Positions 1 to 5,660 of a stretch of DNA of 10,951 bases are shown here, piece by piece (position 1 is the first letter of the stretch; each line of letters begins with the position of its first letter). The translations under genes and the position numbers were made by a program. A model generated the notes under the pieces. The model was not told the DNA's origin, searched no databases, and worked only from the letters and a program-made list of their open reading frames with translations. The DNA lies in NCBI GenBank assembly GCA_947627075.1, contig CANQUR010000046.1, positions 1-10,951 of the forward strand, in the 5' to 3' direction. Origin of the DNA: an uncultured Clostridia bacterium (lineage in GTDB: Bacteria > Bacillota > Clostridia > Christensenellales > Pumilibacteraceae).

Positions 1-134
1 AGATAGCACTCGGGCTCATCGTTATACCACCCGCAAACTTTGCACTTGCCATTGCCGTATTGGTCTATTTTAATTTCGTTGCCGCATAAATCGCACGGCT
101 TTGTATAAATTTTTTTATAAGGTCCTGTATTCAT
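1..134 (-). CDS. Zinc-ribbon protein, partial (3' end off the window)
   Basis: Minus-strand reading frame that starts at the ATG whose complement is at 132-134 and stays open to the window edge, giving 44 residues. It begins MNTGPYKKIYTKPCDLCGNE. Two CxxC knuckles are visible (C14/C17 and C31/C34) with GKCKVCGW around the second. This is a treble-clef or zinc-ribbon pattern with the same C-x2-C-x13-C-x2-C spacing as the upstream gene at 139-576. Its start lies only 4 bases after that gene's stop, so the two are a tandem duplicated pair in one operon. The ribosome binding site is weak (AAGAAT), which fits translational coupling to the upstream gene. The function is not recognisable from 44 residues. 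By analogy with its neighbour it may be a CPCC-type cysteine-rich protein. The reading frame and paralogy are well supported, the role is not. Confidence 0.7.
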   Translation of the reverse strand, partial: MNTGPYKKIYTKPCDLCGNEIKIDQYGNGKCKVCGWYNDEPECY

Positions 135-138
135 ATTC

Positions 139-576
139 TTAATCATAATCTATGTAGGTCAGATCTTGCCAACAATCGCGCAAGGGAACGCCGTCAACAG
201 TAGCAGTTTCGTCAAAGGCATTGACGCTTTCGAAAAGTTGAGTTTCATCTGTTTCATAGCAATAAAATCCCCAATGTTTATCGTCGTAAAACGCTATATT
301 ATATGTTTTGTTCCGCATTTTGAACTCAAATTCAAATCCACGTTTCATCATATCTATAAATTCGCCATAATCGGGGAAGAATTTTTTTCCTTCGCTCCAA
401 AATATTTTTGCTTTATTTAGAGATATAAGATTGCCGCAATTTGTGCAATCGGGATACTCGCGCTGATGCGGGTCGTCTATCCAGCCGCATTTTTTGCATT
501 TGCCGCCGCCGTATTCGGTTGTTTTTACTATGTTTCCACACACGTCGCATTTTTTCTCAATTTTTTTCTTCATCAT
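139..576 (-). CDS. CPCC-like cysteine-rich zinc-ribbon protein
   Basis: 145-residue protein starting MMKKKIEKKCDVCG. The start at 576 is chosen because AAAGGAG lies 8 bases upstream; a longer in-frame extension to 639 has no such site and adds an unrelated hydrophobic stretch. Three cysteine pairs are visible: C10/C13, C27/C30 and C44/C47. The stretch CGWIDDPHQ...CGNLISLNKAKIFW (about residues 30-60) resembles the CPCC cysteine-rich family, where a CxWEDDPxQ motif is followed by GxNxxSLxxA. The second half (about 85-145) is acidic and aromatic, with VDGVPLRDCWQDL near the end. No signal peptide or membrane segment is seen, so it is probably cytoplasmic and zinc-binding. Some small proteins of this kind sit near toxin or contact-dependent systems as candidate immunity proteins, but nothing here proves that. 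It is followed at 134 by a paralogue of its N-terminal zinc ribbon. Confidence 0.75.
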   Translation of the reverse strand: MMKKKIEKKCDVCGNIVKTTEYGGGKCKKCGWIDDPHQREYPDCTNCGNLISLNKAKIFWSEGKKFFPDYGEFIDMMKRGFEFEFKMRNKTYNIAFYDDKHWGFYCYETDETQLFESVNAFDETATVDGVPLRDCWQDLTYIDYD

Positions 577-584
577 GATATTTA

Positions 585-591
585 CTCCTTT
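585..591 (-). promoter_or_regulatory. Ribosome binding site that sets the start at 576
   Basis: Minus-strand AAAGGAG, 8 bases before the ATG at 576. It favours the 145-residue form of the zinc-ribbon protein over the longer open frame. Confidence 0.75.
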
Positions 592-654
592 CCGGATGAG
601 ACGGATTAGTCCAATCCCAAGTATATTATTCAAATGCAAAGAAAATGGCAGTCT

Positions 655-675
655 TTTTGTCCATCAAAGACAAAA
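655..675. repeat. Small inverted repeat between the two minus-strand genes
   Basis: TTTTGTC and GACAAAA form a perfect 7-bp stem with a 7-base loop (662-668), just after the stop of the XRE gene on the minus strand. There is no clear U-tract after it, so a terminator role is uncertain. An alternative pairing uses GTCTTT (651-656) with AAAGAC (666-671). Confidence 0.3.
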
Positions 676-685
676 CGGCGTATCA

Positions 686-898
686 TTATATACTTGAATC
701 GTTGTTTATTAATTCATCTATAGACACTTGAAAAATCTCACCAAGTTTTCGAAGCATTTCGATATTCGGTTCCGTCCGACCTTGTTCCCAATTGGCATAA
801 CAACTTTCGACTACTCCTAATATGTTCGCAACTTGACGTTGTGTAAGACCGCAATAATTCCGAGTAGATTTAAGGTTTTGGCAAAAAATTTTATCCAT
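686..898 (-). CDS. XRE-family (Cro/C1-type) helix-turn-helix regulator
   Basis: 70-residue protein that is almost entirely one HTH_3/XRE domain (about residues 8-63). LTQRQVANILGV gives the first helices of the motif, and the segment with SCYANWEQGRTEPN is the recognition helix and following turn typical of the family. The C-terminal helices are LRKLGEIFQVSIDELI. There is no extra effector domain, so it should be a dimeric DNA-binding repressor of minimal size. It is transcribed away from the operon beginning at 980. The intergenic region holds a consensus promoter with an inverted repeat in its spacer (937-955), the natural candidate operator. A possible minus-strand -10 (TAAAAT, complement of 924-929) lies next to that site, so it may also control its own expression. 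Its own ribosome binding site is weak (GAG about 13 bases upstream). DNA target and inducer are inferred. Confidence 0.9.
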   Translation of the reverse strand: MDKIFCQNLKSTRNYCGLTQRQVANILGVVESCYANWEQGRTEPNIEMLRKLGEIFQVSIDELINNDSSI

Positions 899-931
899 AT
901 AAAAATTTTACTCAAAACTACACATTTTATC

Positions 932-960
932 TTGACACTAGACAAAATATCTAGTATAAT
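932..960 (+). promoter_or_regulatory. Consensus sigma-A promoter of the 980-3669 operon
   Basis: TTGACA at 932-937 and TATAAT at 955-960 with exactly 17 bases between them match the housekeeping consensus at all twelve positions. The predicted transcription start near 967 falls at the GGAGG ribosome binding site (967-971) of the gene at 980, so the leader is very short. Such a strong promoter normally needs tight repression, which the dyad in the spacer and the adjacent XRE gene can supply. Confidence 0.9.
937..955. promoter_or_regulatory. Inverted-repeat operator inside the promoter spacer
   Basis: ACTAGA (937-942) and TCTAGT (950-955) are perfect 6-bp inverted arms separated by 7 bases. 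The dyad fills the spacer between -35 and -10 and overlaps one base of each element, so a bound dimer would block RNA polymerase. Arm length and spacing fit a dimeric XRE repressor, here most likely the product of 686-898. The binding partner is inferred from position. Confidence 0.7.
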
Positions 961-979
961 ATTTGTGGAGGTAAAAAAT

Positions 980-1177
980 ATGAAATGTTATATTTGCGGC
1001 GGTAAAGCCGATATGACAACTACAACAGATCTTCCGATATGCCATAGTTGCGCGGAAAAGAAAGGCTTTGTCGTTTGTACCGAGATAGGTAAGGTAATAG
1101 CCGACGAAAAATTTAATTGTAACTATGTATGCAGTGATTGCTATGTTAAAGACGAAATAAGGAGACAAAGAAAATGA
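980..1177 (+). CDS. Small cysteine-rich (zinc-finger-like) protein
   Basis: 65-residue protein, start at 980 fixed by GGAGG at 967-971 with an 8-base gap. A longer upstream frame would cross the promoter and is not used. Three CxxC pairs are visible (C3/C6, C21/C24, C51/C54) plus C33 and C47, and the C-terminus is basic (DEIRRQRK). This pattern suggests two zinc-binding knuckles and possible nucleic-acid or protein contact. It is the first gene after the repressor-controlled promoter. Its stop overlaps the next start by four bases (ATGA at 1174-1177), so the two are translationally coupled. No family could be named and no catalytic residues are evident. Confidence 0.8.
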   Translation: MKCYICGGKADMTTTTDLPICHSCAEKKGFVVCTEIGKVIADEKFNCNYVCSDCYVKDEIRRQRK

Positions 1178-1392
1178 GCAAACTACCAAAATTTACAGAG
1201 TTATTTCCGCTTTTTGAAGCCAATTCGGATTTTTCGCTGACGGAAGAACAGTATGAGCAGATGACGGGAGCACCTTTGCCGAAAGAAACTTATTATCTAT
1301 TGAAAAAATCAGCGGTGGCAAAAAGGGCCGCAGAGCATGGATTTAAGTTGGTCTTGAACAAAAGGACGATTTCATTTAAAAAGATGGACTGA
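1174..1392 (+). CDS. Hypothetical 72-residue protein
   Basis: Starts at the ATG inside the ATGA overlap with the preceding gene. AAGGAG at 1159-1164 lies 9 bases upstream. The sequence is MSKLPKFTELFPLFEANSDF at the N-terminus, followed by FSLTEEQYEQMTGAPLPKETYYLLKKSAV-type text and a basic, beta-rich end (KLVLNKRTISFKK). It has no cysteines, signal peptide or membrane helix. The compact helical N-terminus and basic C-terminus would suit a small DNA-associated or partner protein of the cysteine-rich gene before it, but this is only a guess from context. I do not recognise a named family. Confidence 0.75.
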   Translation: MSKLPKFTELFPLFEANSDFSLTEEQYEQMTGAPLPKETYYLLKKSAVAKRAAEHGFKLVLNKRTISFKKMD

Positions 1393-1410
1393 AATGCGGA
1401 GAGGTGCAAA

Positions 1411-2883
1411 GTGGACAAATTTTACAAAAAACGTTTGATTTTTATGGGTATTGTTTCCACACTTTTTATAATGGCATACTTTGCTATTATTGGCTGCGAC
1501 AACACAAAAGATGTAGATAATGATAAGACTAATGAATTTATTATAGAAGTTCGGGATGTGGGTAGTGTTGTAACCGGCGTTAAAGATACTACTTTAAGTG
1601 AATTTGTTATACCGAATACTTACAAAGGTTTCCCCGTTACGCTAATAGATGACAATGCGTTTAAGGATTGCAGTAGCTTAACCAAAGTAACTATACCGGA
1701 TAGTGTAACTCATATAGGCAGTAATGCGTTTAGCGGTTGCAGTTCTCTGACAAGCATAGTGATACCCGACGACGTAACGTATATAGGAAAGGGCGCTTTT
1801 CAGGGATGCAATTCGTTGCAAAGTATTACGTTGCCGTTTGTGGGAGACAGTGAGAGTAGTTATAGATCTAGATCAGAATTAGGTTACTTATTTGGTTCAA
1901 CTTTTTGGTATGAAAACAGTGAATATGTGCCCGCATCATTGAATACCGTTATTATAACGGATAGAGCAAAAGAAATAGGCAGTAATGCATTTGATGACAT
2001 GACAAATTTGACAAGCGTAACAATAGGCAGCGGTGTTACCAGTATAGGTGAAGCTGCGTTCAGCGGATGTAGTTCACTTACAAGCATAGTGATACCGGAC
2101 AGCGTAACTTATATAGGCAGTAATGCATTTGGCAGATGCAGTTCACTTACAAGCATAACTATACCTAACAAAGTAAAAACAATAGGAAGTGCGGCTTTTG
2201 TGAGCTGTACCTCTCTTGTAGATGTAAAAATAGGCAGTAGCGTGCAGCAGATAGAGGATAGTGCATTCAGTGGATGTAAGTCCCTTAAAGAAATAACAAT
2301 TCCGAATAACGTAACTTCAATGGGAATGCTTGTGTTCTATGAATGTAATTCTCTTGAAAAGGTCACATTGGGCGAAGGCTTAAAGACAATAGGCAAAGCT
2401 GCTTTCAGATTTTGTACAGCGCTTACTACTATAACGATACCGAAGAGCATAAAAAATATAGGTAATAATGCTTTTGACGAATGCAGCTCCCTTAAAAACG
2501 TAATTTTCAATGCTACGGATTATGTATTATATGATGCTGATGACAAAATGTTCCCAAATTGCAAGGCTATTACTGCCGTAACAATAGGTGATGGTGTAAA
2601 AAGATTACCTTGTAATATATTCTATAATTGTAGTGGGTTGACCGAAATAATCATACCAATAAGTTTACATGAAGTCCAAGTCGATGCATTCCATGGCTGT
2701 GATAACCTTAAAAGGGTTTATTACAAAGGGACATCTGAACAATGGGAGAGCATCGACATCCATAAGTTTATGGGCGGGAATGCAAGCTTTGAAGACGCTA
2801 CTCGATATTATTTTAGTGAATCGTATAAAAGCGGTCGGCAATACTGGCACTACGGCAATGATGGTAAACCCGTAATTTGGTGA
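1411..2883 (+). CDS. BspA-like leucine-rich-repeat lipoprotein
   Basis: 490-residue protein with a GTG start, supported by GGAGAGG at 1398-1404 six bases upstream. The positively charged n-region (DKFYKKR) belongs to this start rather than to the internal ATG at codon 12. A hydrophobic segment (about residues 9-28) ends in the lipobox AIIGC, so C29 should be lipid-modified and the protein anchored outside the membrane. From about residue 58 to 450 it consists of roughly a dozen LRR_5 (BspA/TpLRR) units of about 23 residues with the pattern IGxxAFxxCSSLTSIxIPxxVTxIG. One interruption at about 145-170 breaks the regular spacing. The end, with YYKGTSEQW and YWHYGNDGKPVIW, is the usual cap of such proteins in Bacillota, so the gene looks complete. 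The family mediates adhesion or protein binding at the cell surface; the ligand here is unknown. It lies 18 bases after the previous gene. Confidence 0.92.
   Translation: MDKFYKKRLIFMGIVSTLFIMAYFAIIGCDNTKDVDNDKTNEFIIEVRDVGSVVTGVKDTTLSEFVIPNTYKGFPVTLIDDNAFKDCSSLTKVTIPDSVTHIGSNAFSGCSSLTSIVIPDDVTYIGKGAFQGCNSLQSITLPFVGDSESSYRSRSELGYLFGSTFWYENSEYVPASLNTVIITDRAKEIGSNAFDDMTNLTSVTIGSGVTSIGEAAFSGCSSLTSIVIPDSVTYIGSNAFGRCSSLTSITIPNKVKTIGSAAFVSCTSLVDVKIGSSVQQIEDSAFSGCKSLKEITIPNNVTSMGMLVFYECNSLEKVTLGEGLKTIGKAAFRFCTALTTITIPKSIKNIGNNAFDECSSLKNVIFNATDYVLYDADDKMFPNCKAITAVTIGDGVKRLPCNIFYNCSGLTEIIIPISLHEVQVDAFHGCDNLKRVYYKGTSEQWESIDIHKFMGGNASFEDATRYYFSESYKSGRQYWHYGNDGKPVIW
2071..2157 (+). repeat. Near-identical LRR repeats at DNA level
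   Basis: An 18-base perfect direct repeat (AGTTCACTTACAAGCATA) occurs at 2071-2088 and 2140-2157, spaced 69 bases, which is exactly one 23-codon LRR unit. Another 17-base copy pair (ACAAGCATAGTGATACC) occurs at 1750-1766 and 2080-2096. These allow in-frame gain or loss of repeat units by recombination or slippage. Confidence 0.75.
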
Positions 2884-2922
2884 AAAAGTTGATTGTAATG
2901 GATAAATTAAGGAGAGTAAGAA

Positions 2923-3669
2923 TTGGGGAACAAAGAAATTAAAGCAGTAATATCGAATAAGTTTTCTAAAGTAGTTTGGATAGCACTTTCGTTTTATTTA
3001 GCAGTGGTTGTAATTTTGATTGTGATGGGCTTCACTGTAGGCAGTGTTAATGCGAGCGGAAGTTATTGGCTGAAGGGCGTTTATATAGTATATGATGGGG
3101 CCGGATGGTTCGGTATACCATTTACAAGAATCGAACGTTATAAAGAAACCGGAGCGTTCCTTGCATCGAGAAGTTATCCCGGGAACATTGTATTGTTTAT
3201 CTTTATTTTATTATTGTTTGCTTTGCTCCCGGTTGCGGTTATGTTTATAGTGAAAAGGCGAAGAAAACTTATAAATTTCACTGCATTTGACAAAGAATTA
3301 GTTGGTTCTTATACAGGATTTATTCCTATTTCGAAGATAACATTAAATATGCCCATTGAAAAGGTTGATAACATTGCAGCGGTAAAAAATTTTCTTTATT
3401 TCTATACCGGTAAAACAATACGTATAGGGTCGGCATCGGGAGTAATTAAAATTCGATACGTTATTAATGCCGATGAAGTGGTGGCGTTTATCTCGGAGGC
3501 TATCGAAAAAGCGAAAAATAAGCGTGAACAAGCTATTTCACAGCAGAATTCAACGCCTCAAACAGACATAGCAGATAGCTTAAAAAAGCTTGCCGAGCTT
3601 AGGGATTCGGGAATAATAACCGAGGAAGAATTCAATCAAAAGAAAAGTGAACTACTTAGCAAAATGTAA
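2923..3669 (+). CDS. Two-TM membrane protein with C-terminal SHOCT domain
   Basis: 248-residue protein with a TTG start, supported by AAGGAG at 2909-2914 eight bases upstream; no in-frame ATG lies near. Two hydrophobic helices are clear: about residues 17-38 and 88-111, the second followed by KRRRK, a cytoplasmic anchor. The loop between them (about 50 residues) would be outside. After the second helix comes a domain of about 90 residues rich in beta-type segments (including GSYTGFIPISKI and GKTIRIGSASG) that resembles a PH-like fold. A Gln/Ser linker follows, then SLKKLAELRDSGIITEEEF at about 218-236, a good SHOCT motif, which usually mediates oligomerisation or partner binding. It lies 39 bases after the LRR lipoprotein gene, so the two may work together at the envelope. 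The exact role is unknown. Confidence 0.85.
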   Translation: MGNKEIKAVISNKFSKVVWIALSFYLAVVVILIVMGFTVGSVNASGSYWLKGVYIVYDGAGWFGIPFTRIERYKETGAFLASRSYPGNIVLFIFILLLFALLPVAVMFIVKRRRKLINFTAFDKELVGSYTGFIPISKITLNMPIEKVDNIAAVKNFLYFYTGKTIRIGSASGVIKIRYVINADEVVAFISEAIEKAKNKREQAISQQNSTPQTDIADSLKKLAELRDSGIITEEEFNQKKSELLSKM

Positions 3670-3711
3670 CATTTCAGCATAAAGTCTTTTCGGCTACTAA
3701 AGACAGCGAAA

Positions 3712-3749
3712 AAAGTCGACAATCGTTGTCTATAACGGTTGCCGACTTT
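3712..3749 (+). terminator. Terminator-like hairpin after the SHOCT gene
   Basis: AAAGTCG (3712-3718) pairs perfectly with CGACTTT (3743-3749). The stem continues inward past one A-C mismatch through CAA/TTG, a T-G wobble and CGTT/AACG-type pairs, leaving a loop of about 6 bases. An A-tract precedes it and a short T-rich run (TTTACTTTT) follows, so it could act in either direction. It lies 42 bases after the stop of the SHOCT gene. Confidence 0.55.
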
Positions 3750-3834
3750 ACTTTTATTGAAAAATATATTACAATTGTAATAGGGAGAATAGATTTGAAC
3801 TAGCAAGACATTCTTTAAAATAGATTTTTAGTAG

Positions 3835-3872
3835 AGGTTTTCATATTGAAAAATTTTTTATTATGAAAACCT
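3835..3872. repeat. 11-bp perfect inverted repeat
   Basis: AGGTTTTCATA (3835-3845) and TATGAAAACCT (3862-3872) are perfect inverted arms around a 16-base AT-rich loop that itself contains A5/T6. It ends 25 bases before the -35 box of the promoter at 3898, so it could be an operator, a terminator or the trace of an element end. No target-site duplication was identified. Confidence 0.6.
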
Positions 3873-3897
3873 ATTTGCAGTGTTTTATCGTATTATA

Positions 3898-3926
3898 TTG
3901 ACTTTTATGCCGATTTTTGGTAAAAT
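3898..3926 (+). promoter_or_regulatory. Probable promoter upstream of hsdM (distal)
   Basis: TTGACT (3898-3903) and TAAAAT (3921-3926) have a spacing of 17 bases and one mismatch each to the sigma-A consensus. Transcription would begin near 3933, at the base of the hairpin at 3933-3975, leaving a leader of about 120 bases to the hsdM start. Confidence 0.6.
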
Positions 3927-3932
3927 ATATAA

Positions 3933-3986
3933 TTGGAGAGGTGTAGGGATAGATTCAATAATACAATCTCTCCAAAATAATTTTTT
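3933..3986 (+). terminator. Leader hairpin with T-run: attenuator or short RNA end
   Basis: TTGGAGAG (3933-3940) and CTCTCCAA (3968-3975) form a perfect 8-bp stem, extendable by a G-T and a T-A pair. Five bases (AATAA-type) separate it from T6 at 3981-3986. It starts at the predicted transcription start of the distal promoter. It could be an imperfect terminator producing a short RNA, a leader attenuator, or a 5' stabilising stem. Confidence 0.4.
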
Positions 3987-4000
3987 ATGTTAACACAGCG

Positions 4001-4029
4001 GTGTCAAGATAATTATGGTAGAATATAAA
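4001..4029 (+). promoter_or_regulatory. Possible proximal hsdM promoter
   Basis: GTGTCA (4001-4006, four of six) and TATAAA (4024-4029, five of six) with 17 bases between. Transcription would start near 4036, just ahead of AAAGGA at 4039-4044, the hsdM ribosome binding site. It is weaker than the distal promoter and is supported by position as much as by sequence. Confidence 0.4.
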
Positions 4030-4054
4030 ATAAAACTCAAAGGATAGAAACAAA

Positions 4055-5632
4055 ATGGCTGATACAAAAAAAGAGCAAGAAAGAGCGGAACTGCACAAGA
4101 TGATTTGGAATGCGGCGACAGACCTCGTTCATGCGGGCGGAGTGGATGCCTGGGACTTTAAGCAATACGTTCTCGGCACAATGTTTTACCGCTACATTTC
4201 CGAGAACATCACGGAATACATAAACAGGGGCGAGCATGCGGCGGGCAATATGAGTTTCGACTACGCAAAGATGTCCGATGAAGAGGCGGAACCTGCTCGC
4301 GACGACTTGGTGCAGGAGAAAGGCTTCTTTATTCTGCCGTCCGAACTCTTTTGCAATGTGCGGAAGTGCGCCGCCCGCGATGAAAACCTCAACGAAACGC
4401 TCGAGCGGGTCTTTAACCATATCGAGACATCTGCGCAGGGCAGTGCGAGCGAGGCTGACTTTAAGGGGCTGTTTGACGACTTCGACGTTAACTCCAACAA
4501 GTTGGGCGCGACGGTCGCAAAGCGCAACGAAAAACTCGTCAAACTTCTCGATACGGTCGCGGAGATGAAACTCGGTAAGTATCAGGACAGCACCATAGAC
4601 GCGTTCGGAGACGCCTACGAATATCTTATGAGTATGTATGCCTCTAACGCAGGCAAAAAGGGCGGCGAATTCTTTACTCCGCAGGAAGTGTCCGAACTCC
4701 TCACCAAACTCGCAACGGTAGGAAAGACCGAAGTCAACAAAGTTTACGATCCCGCTTGCGGATCCGGTTCGTTGCTACTCAAAGCAGCAAAAATCTTGGG
4801 CAGAGACAATATCCGTCAAGGCTTCTTCGGACAGGAAATAAATATAACGACTTACAACCTTTGCCGAATCAATATGTTCTTGCACGACATAGAGCCGGAC
4901 AAGTTCGATATCGCGCACGGCGACACGCTTACCGAGCCCGCTCATTGGGACGACGAACCGTTTGAAGTTATTGTTTCAAATCCGCCGTACTCCATTCCGT
5001 GGGCAGGGGACGGAAACCCGCTCCTTATCAATGACAGTCGCTATTCGCCCGCGGGAATCCTCGCACCCAAAAGCAAAGCCGACTTTGCGTTTATAATGCA
5101 TTCGCTCTCCTGGCTTGCGGCCAACGGTACGGCTGCAATCGTATGCTTTCCGGGCATAATGTATCGCGGCGGCGCAGAACAAAAGATTCGAAAGTACCTT
5201 ATCGACAATAATTTTATCGACTGCATTATTCAACTTCCCGCAAATCTGTTCTTCGGCGCAAGCATTTCAACGTGCATAATGGTGCTCAAAAAGAGCAAAA
5301 AGGACAGCGCGGTGCTCTTTATCGACGCGTCGAACGAGTTTGTAAAGGTGACAAACAACAATAAACTCACCGACGAGAATATCGATACGATTTTGGAAGC
5401 CTTCAAAGCGCGAGAGGATAAGGAGCACTTTGCAAAACTCGTCCCGGGCAGCACCATCGGAGACGAAGAACACAATTACAACCTTTCCGTCTCGACCTAT
5501 GTGGAGCAGAAAGACACTCGCGAGAAGGTCGATATAAAAAAGCTGAATGCCGAACTTGCCGAAATCGTCGCCCGCGAGAACGTGCTGAGGAAAGAGATAG
5601 AAAAGATCATTGAGGAAATTGAGAAGAATTAA
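4055..5632 (+). CDS. hsdM: Type I restriction-modification DNA methyltransferase subunit HsdM
   Basis: 525 residues, close to the usual size for type IC HsdM. It transfers a methyl group from S-adenosylmethionine to adenine N6 in the target chosen by HsdS, working as an M2S complex. The N-terminal helical domain (about 1-170, with MIWNAATDLVHAGGVDAWDF) precedes the methylase core. GGEFFTP is at 203-209. The AdoMet-binding motif I DPACGSGSLLLKA starts at D232. The catalytic motif IV NPPY is at 309-312. The C-terminus is an acidic and basic coiled-coil-like helix (about 490-525). The start at 4055 follows AAAGGA at 4039-4044. It is the first gene of the R-M operon. Codon use is GC-richer than in the next three genes (31 of 60 G+C in bases 5041-5100, counted by hand). 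Its stop lies inside a 24-bp repeat that recurs at the end of hsdS. Confidence 0.97.
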   Translation: MADTKKEQERAELHKMIWNAATDLVHAGGVDAWDFKQYVLGTMFYRYISENITEYINRGEHAAGNMSFDYAKMSDEEAEPARDDLVQEKGFFILPSELFCNVRKCAARDENLNETLERVFNHIETSAQGSASEADFKGLFDDFDVNSNKLGATVAKRNEKLVKLLDTVAEMKLGKYQDSTIDAFGDAYEYLMSMYASNAGKKGGEFFTPQEVSELLTKLATVGKTEVNKVYDPACGSGSLLLKAAKILGRDNIRQGFFGQEINITTYNLCRINMFLHDIEPDKFDIAHGDTLTEPAHWDDEPFEVIVSNPPYSIPWAGDGNPLLINDSRYSPAGILAPKSKADFAFIMHSLSWLAANGTAAIVCFPGIMYRGGAEQKIRKYLIDNNFIDCIIQLPANLFFGASISTCIMVLKKSKKDSAVLFIDASNEFVKVTNNNKLTDENIDTILEAFKAREDKEHFAKLVPGSTIGDEEHNYNLSVSTYVEQKDTREKVDIKKLNAELAEIVARENVLRKEIEKIIEEIEKN

Positions 5633-5650
5633 GAATTAAGAATTAAGAAT
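5627..5650 (+). repeat. 24-bp direct repeat, left copy (GAATTAA heptamers)
   Basis: Perfect 24-base match to 8036-8059, built of the heptamer GAATTAA repeated about three times. It contains the hsdM stop codon and reaches into a possible early ATG of orfA at 5649. With the other copy it brackets orfA, orfB and hsdS exactly. Confidence 0.85.
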
Positions 5651-5660
5651 GGAGAATGAG

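Larger units (their letters stand above)
3670..4054. other. 385-base intergenic region before hsdM
   Basis: No convincing gene was found. In order it holds a terminator-like hairpin (3712-3749), an AT-rich stretch, an 11-bp inverted repeat (3835-3872), a good promoter (3898-3926), a hairpin plus T-run (3933-3986) and a second promoter candidate (4001-4029). It marks the boundary between the envelope operon and the restriction-modification operon. Confidence 0.7.

Noticed and set aside
577..639. N-terminal extension of the zinc-ribbon gene to 639
   Set aside because: The ATG at 639 lacks a ribosome binding site, whereas AAAGGAG stands 8 bases before the ATG at 576; the extension would translate through that site.
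833..979. Upstream extension of the cysteine-rich gene at 980
   Set aside because: The open frame reaches back through the consensus promoter and into the divergent XRE gene; GGAGG at 967-971 fixes the start at 980.
3780..3815. Sequence resembling the reverse complement of a tRNA 3' end (GGGAGAATAGATTTGAACTAG)
   Set aside because: The T-loop-like TTCAAAT is present on the minus strand, but only three of five T-stem pairs form and no acceptor partner or anticodon arm is found nearby. It could be a decayed attachment site, but the evidence is too thin.
4037..4420. Minus-strand open frame of 127 codons opposite the start of hsdM
   Set aside because: It is antisense to a clear hsdM N-terminus and has no domain signature or start signal.
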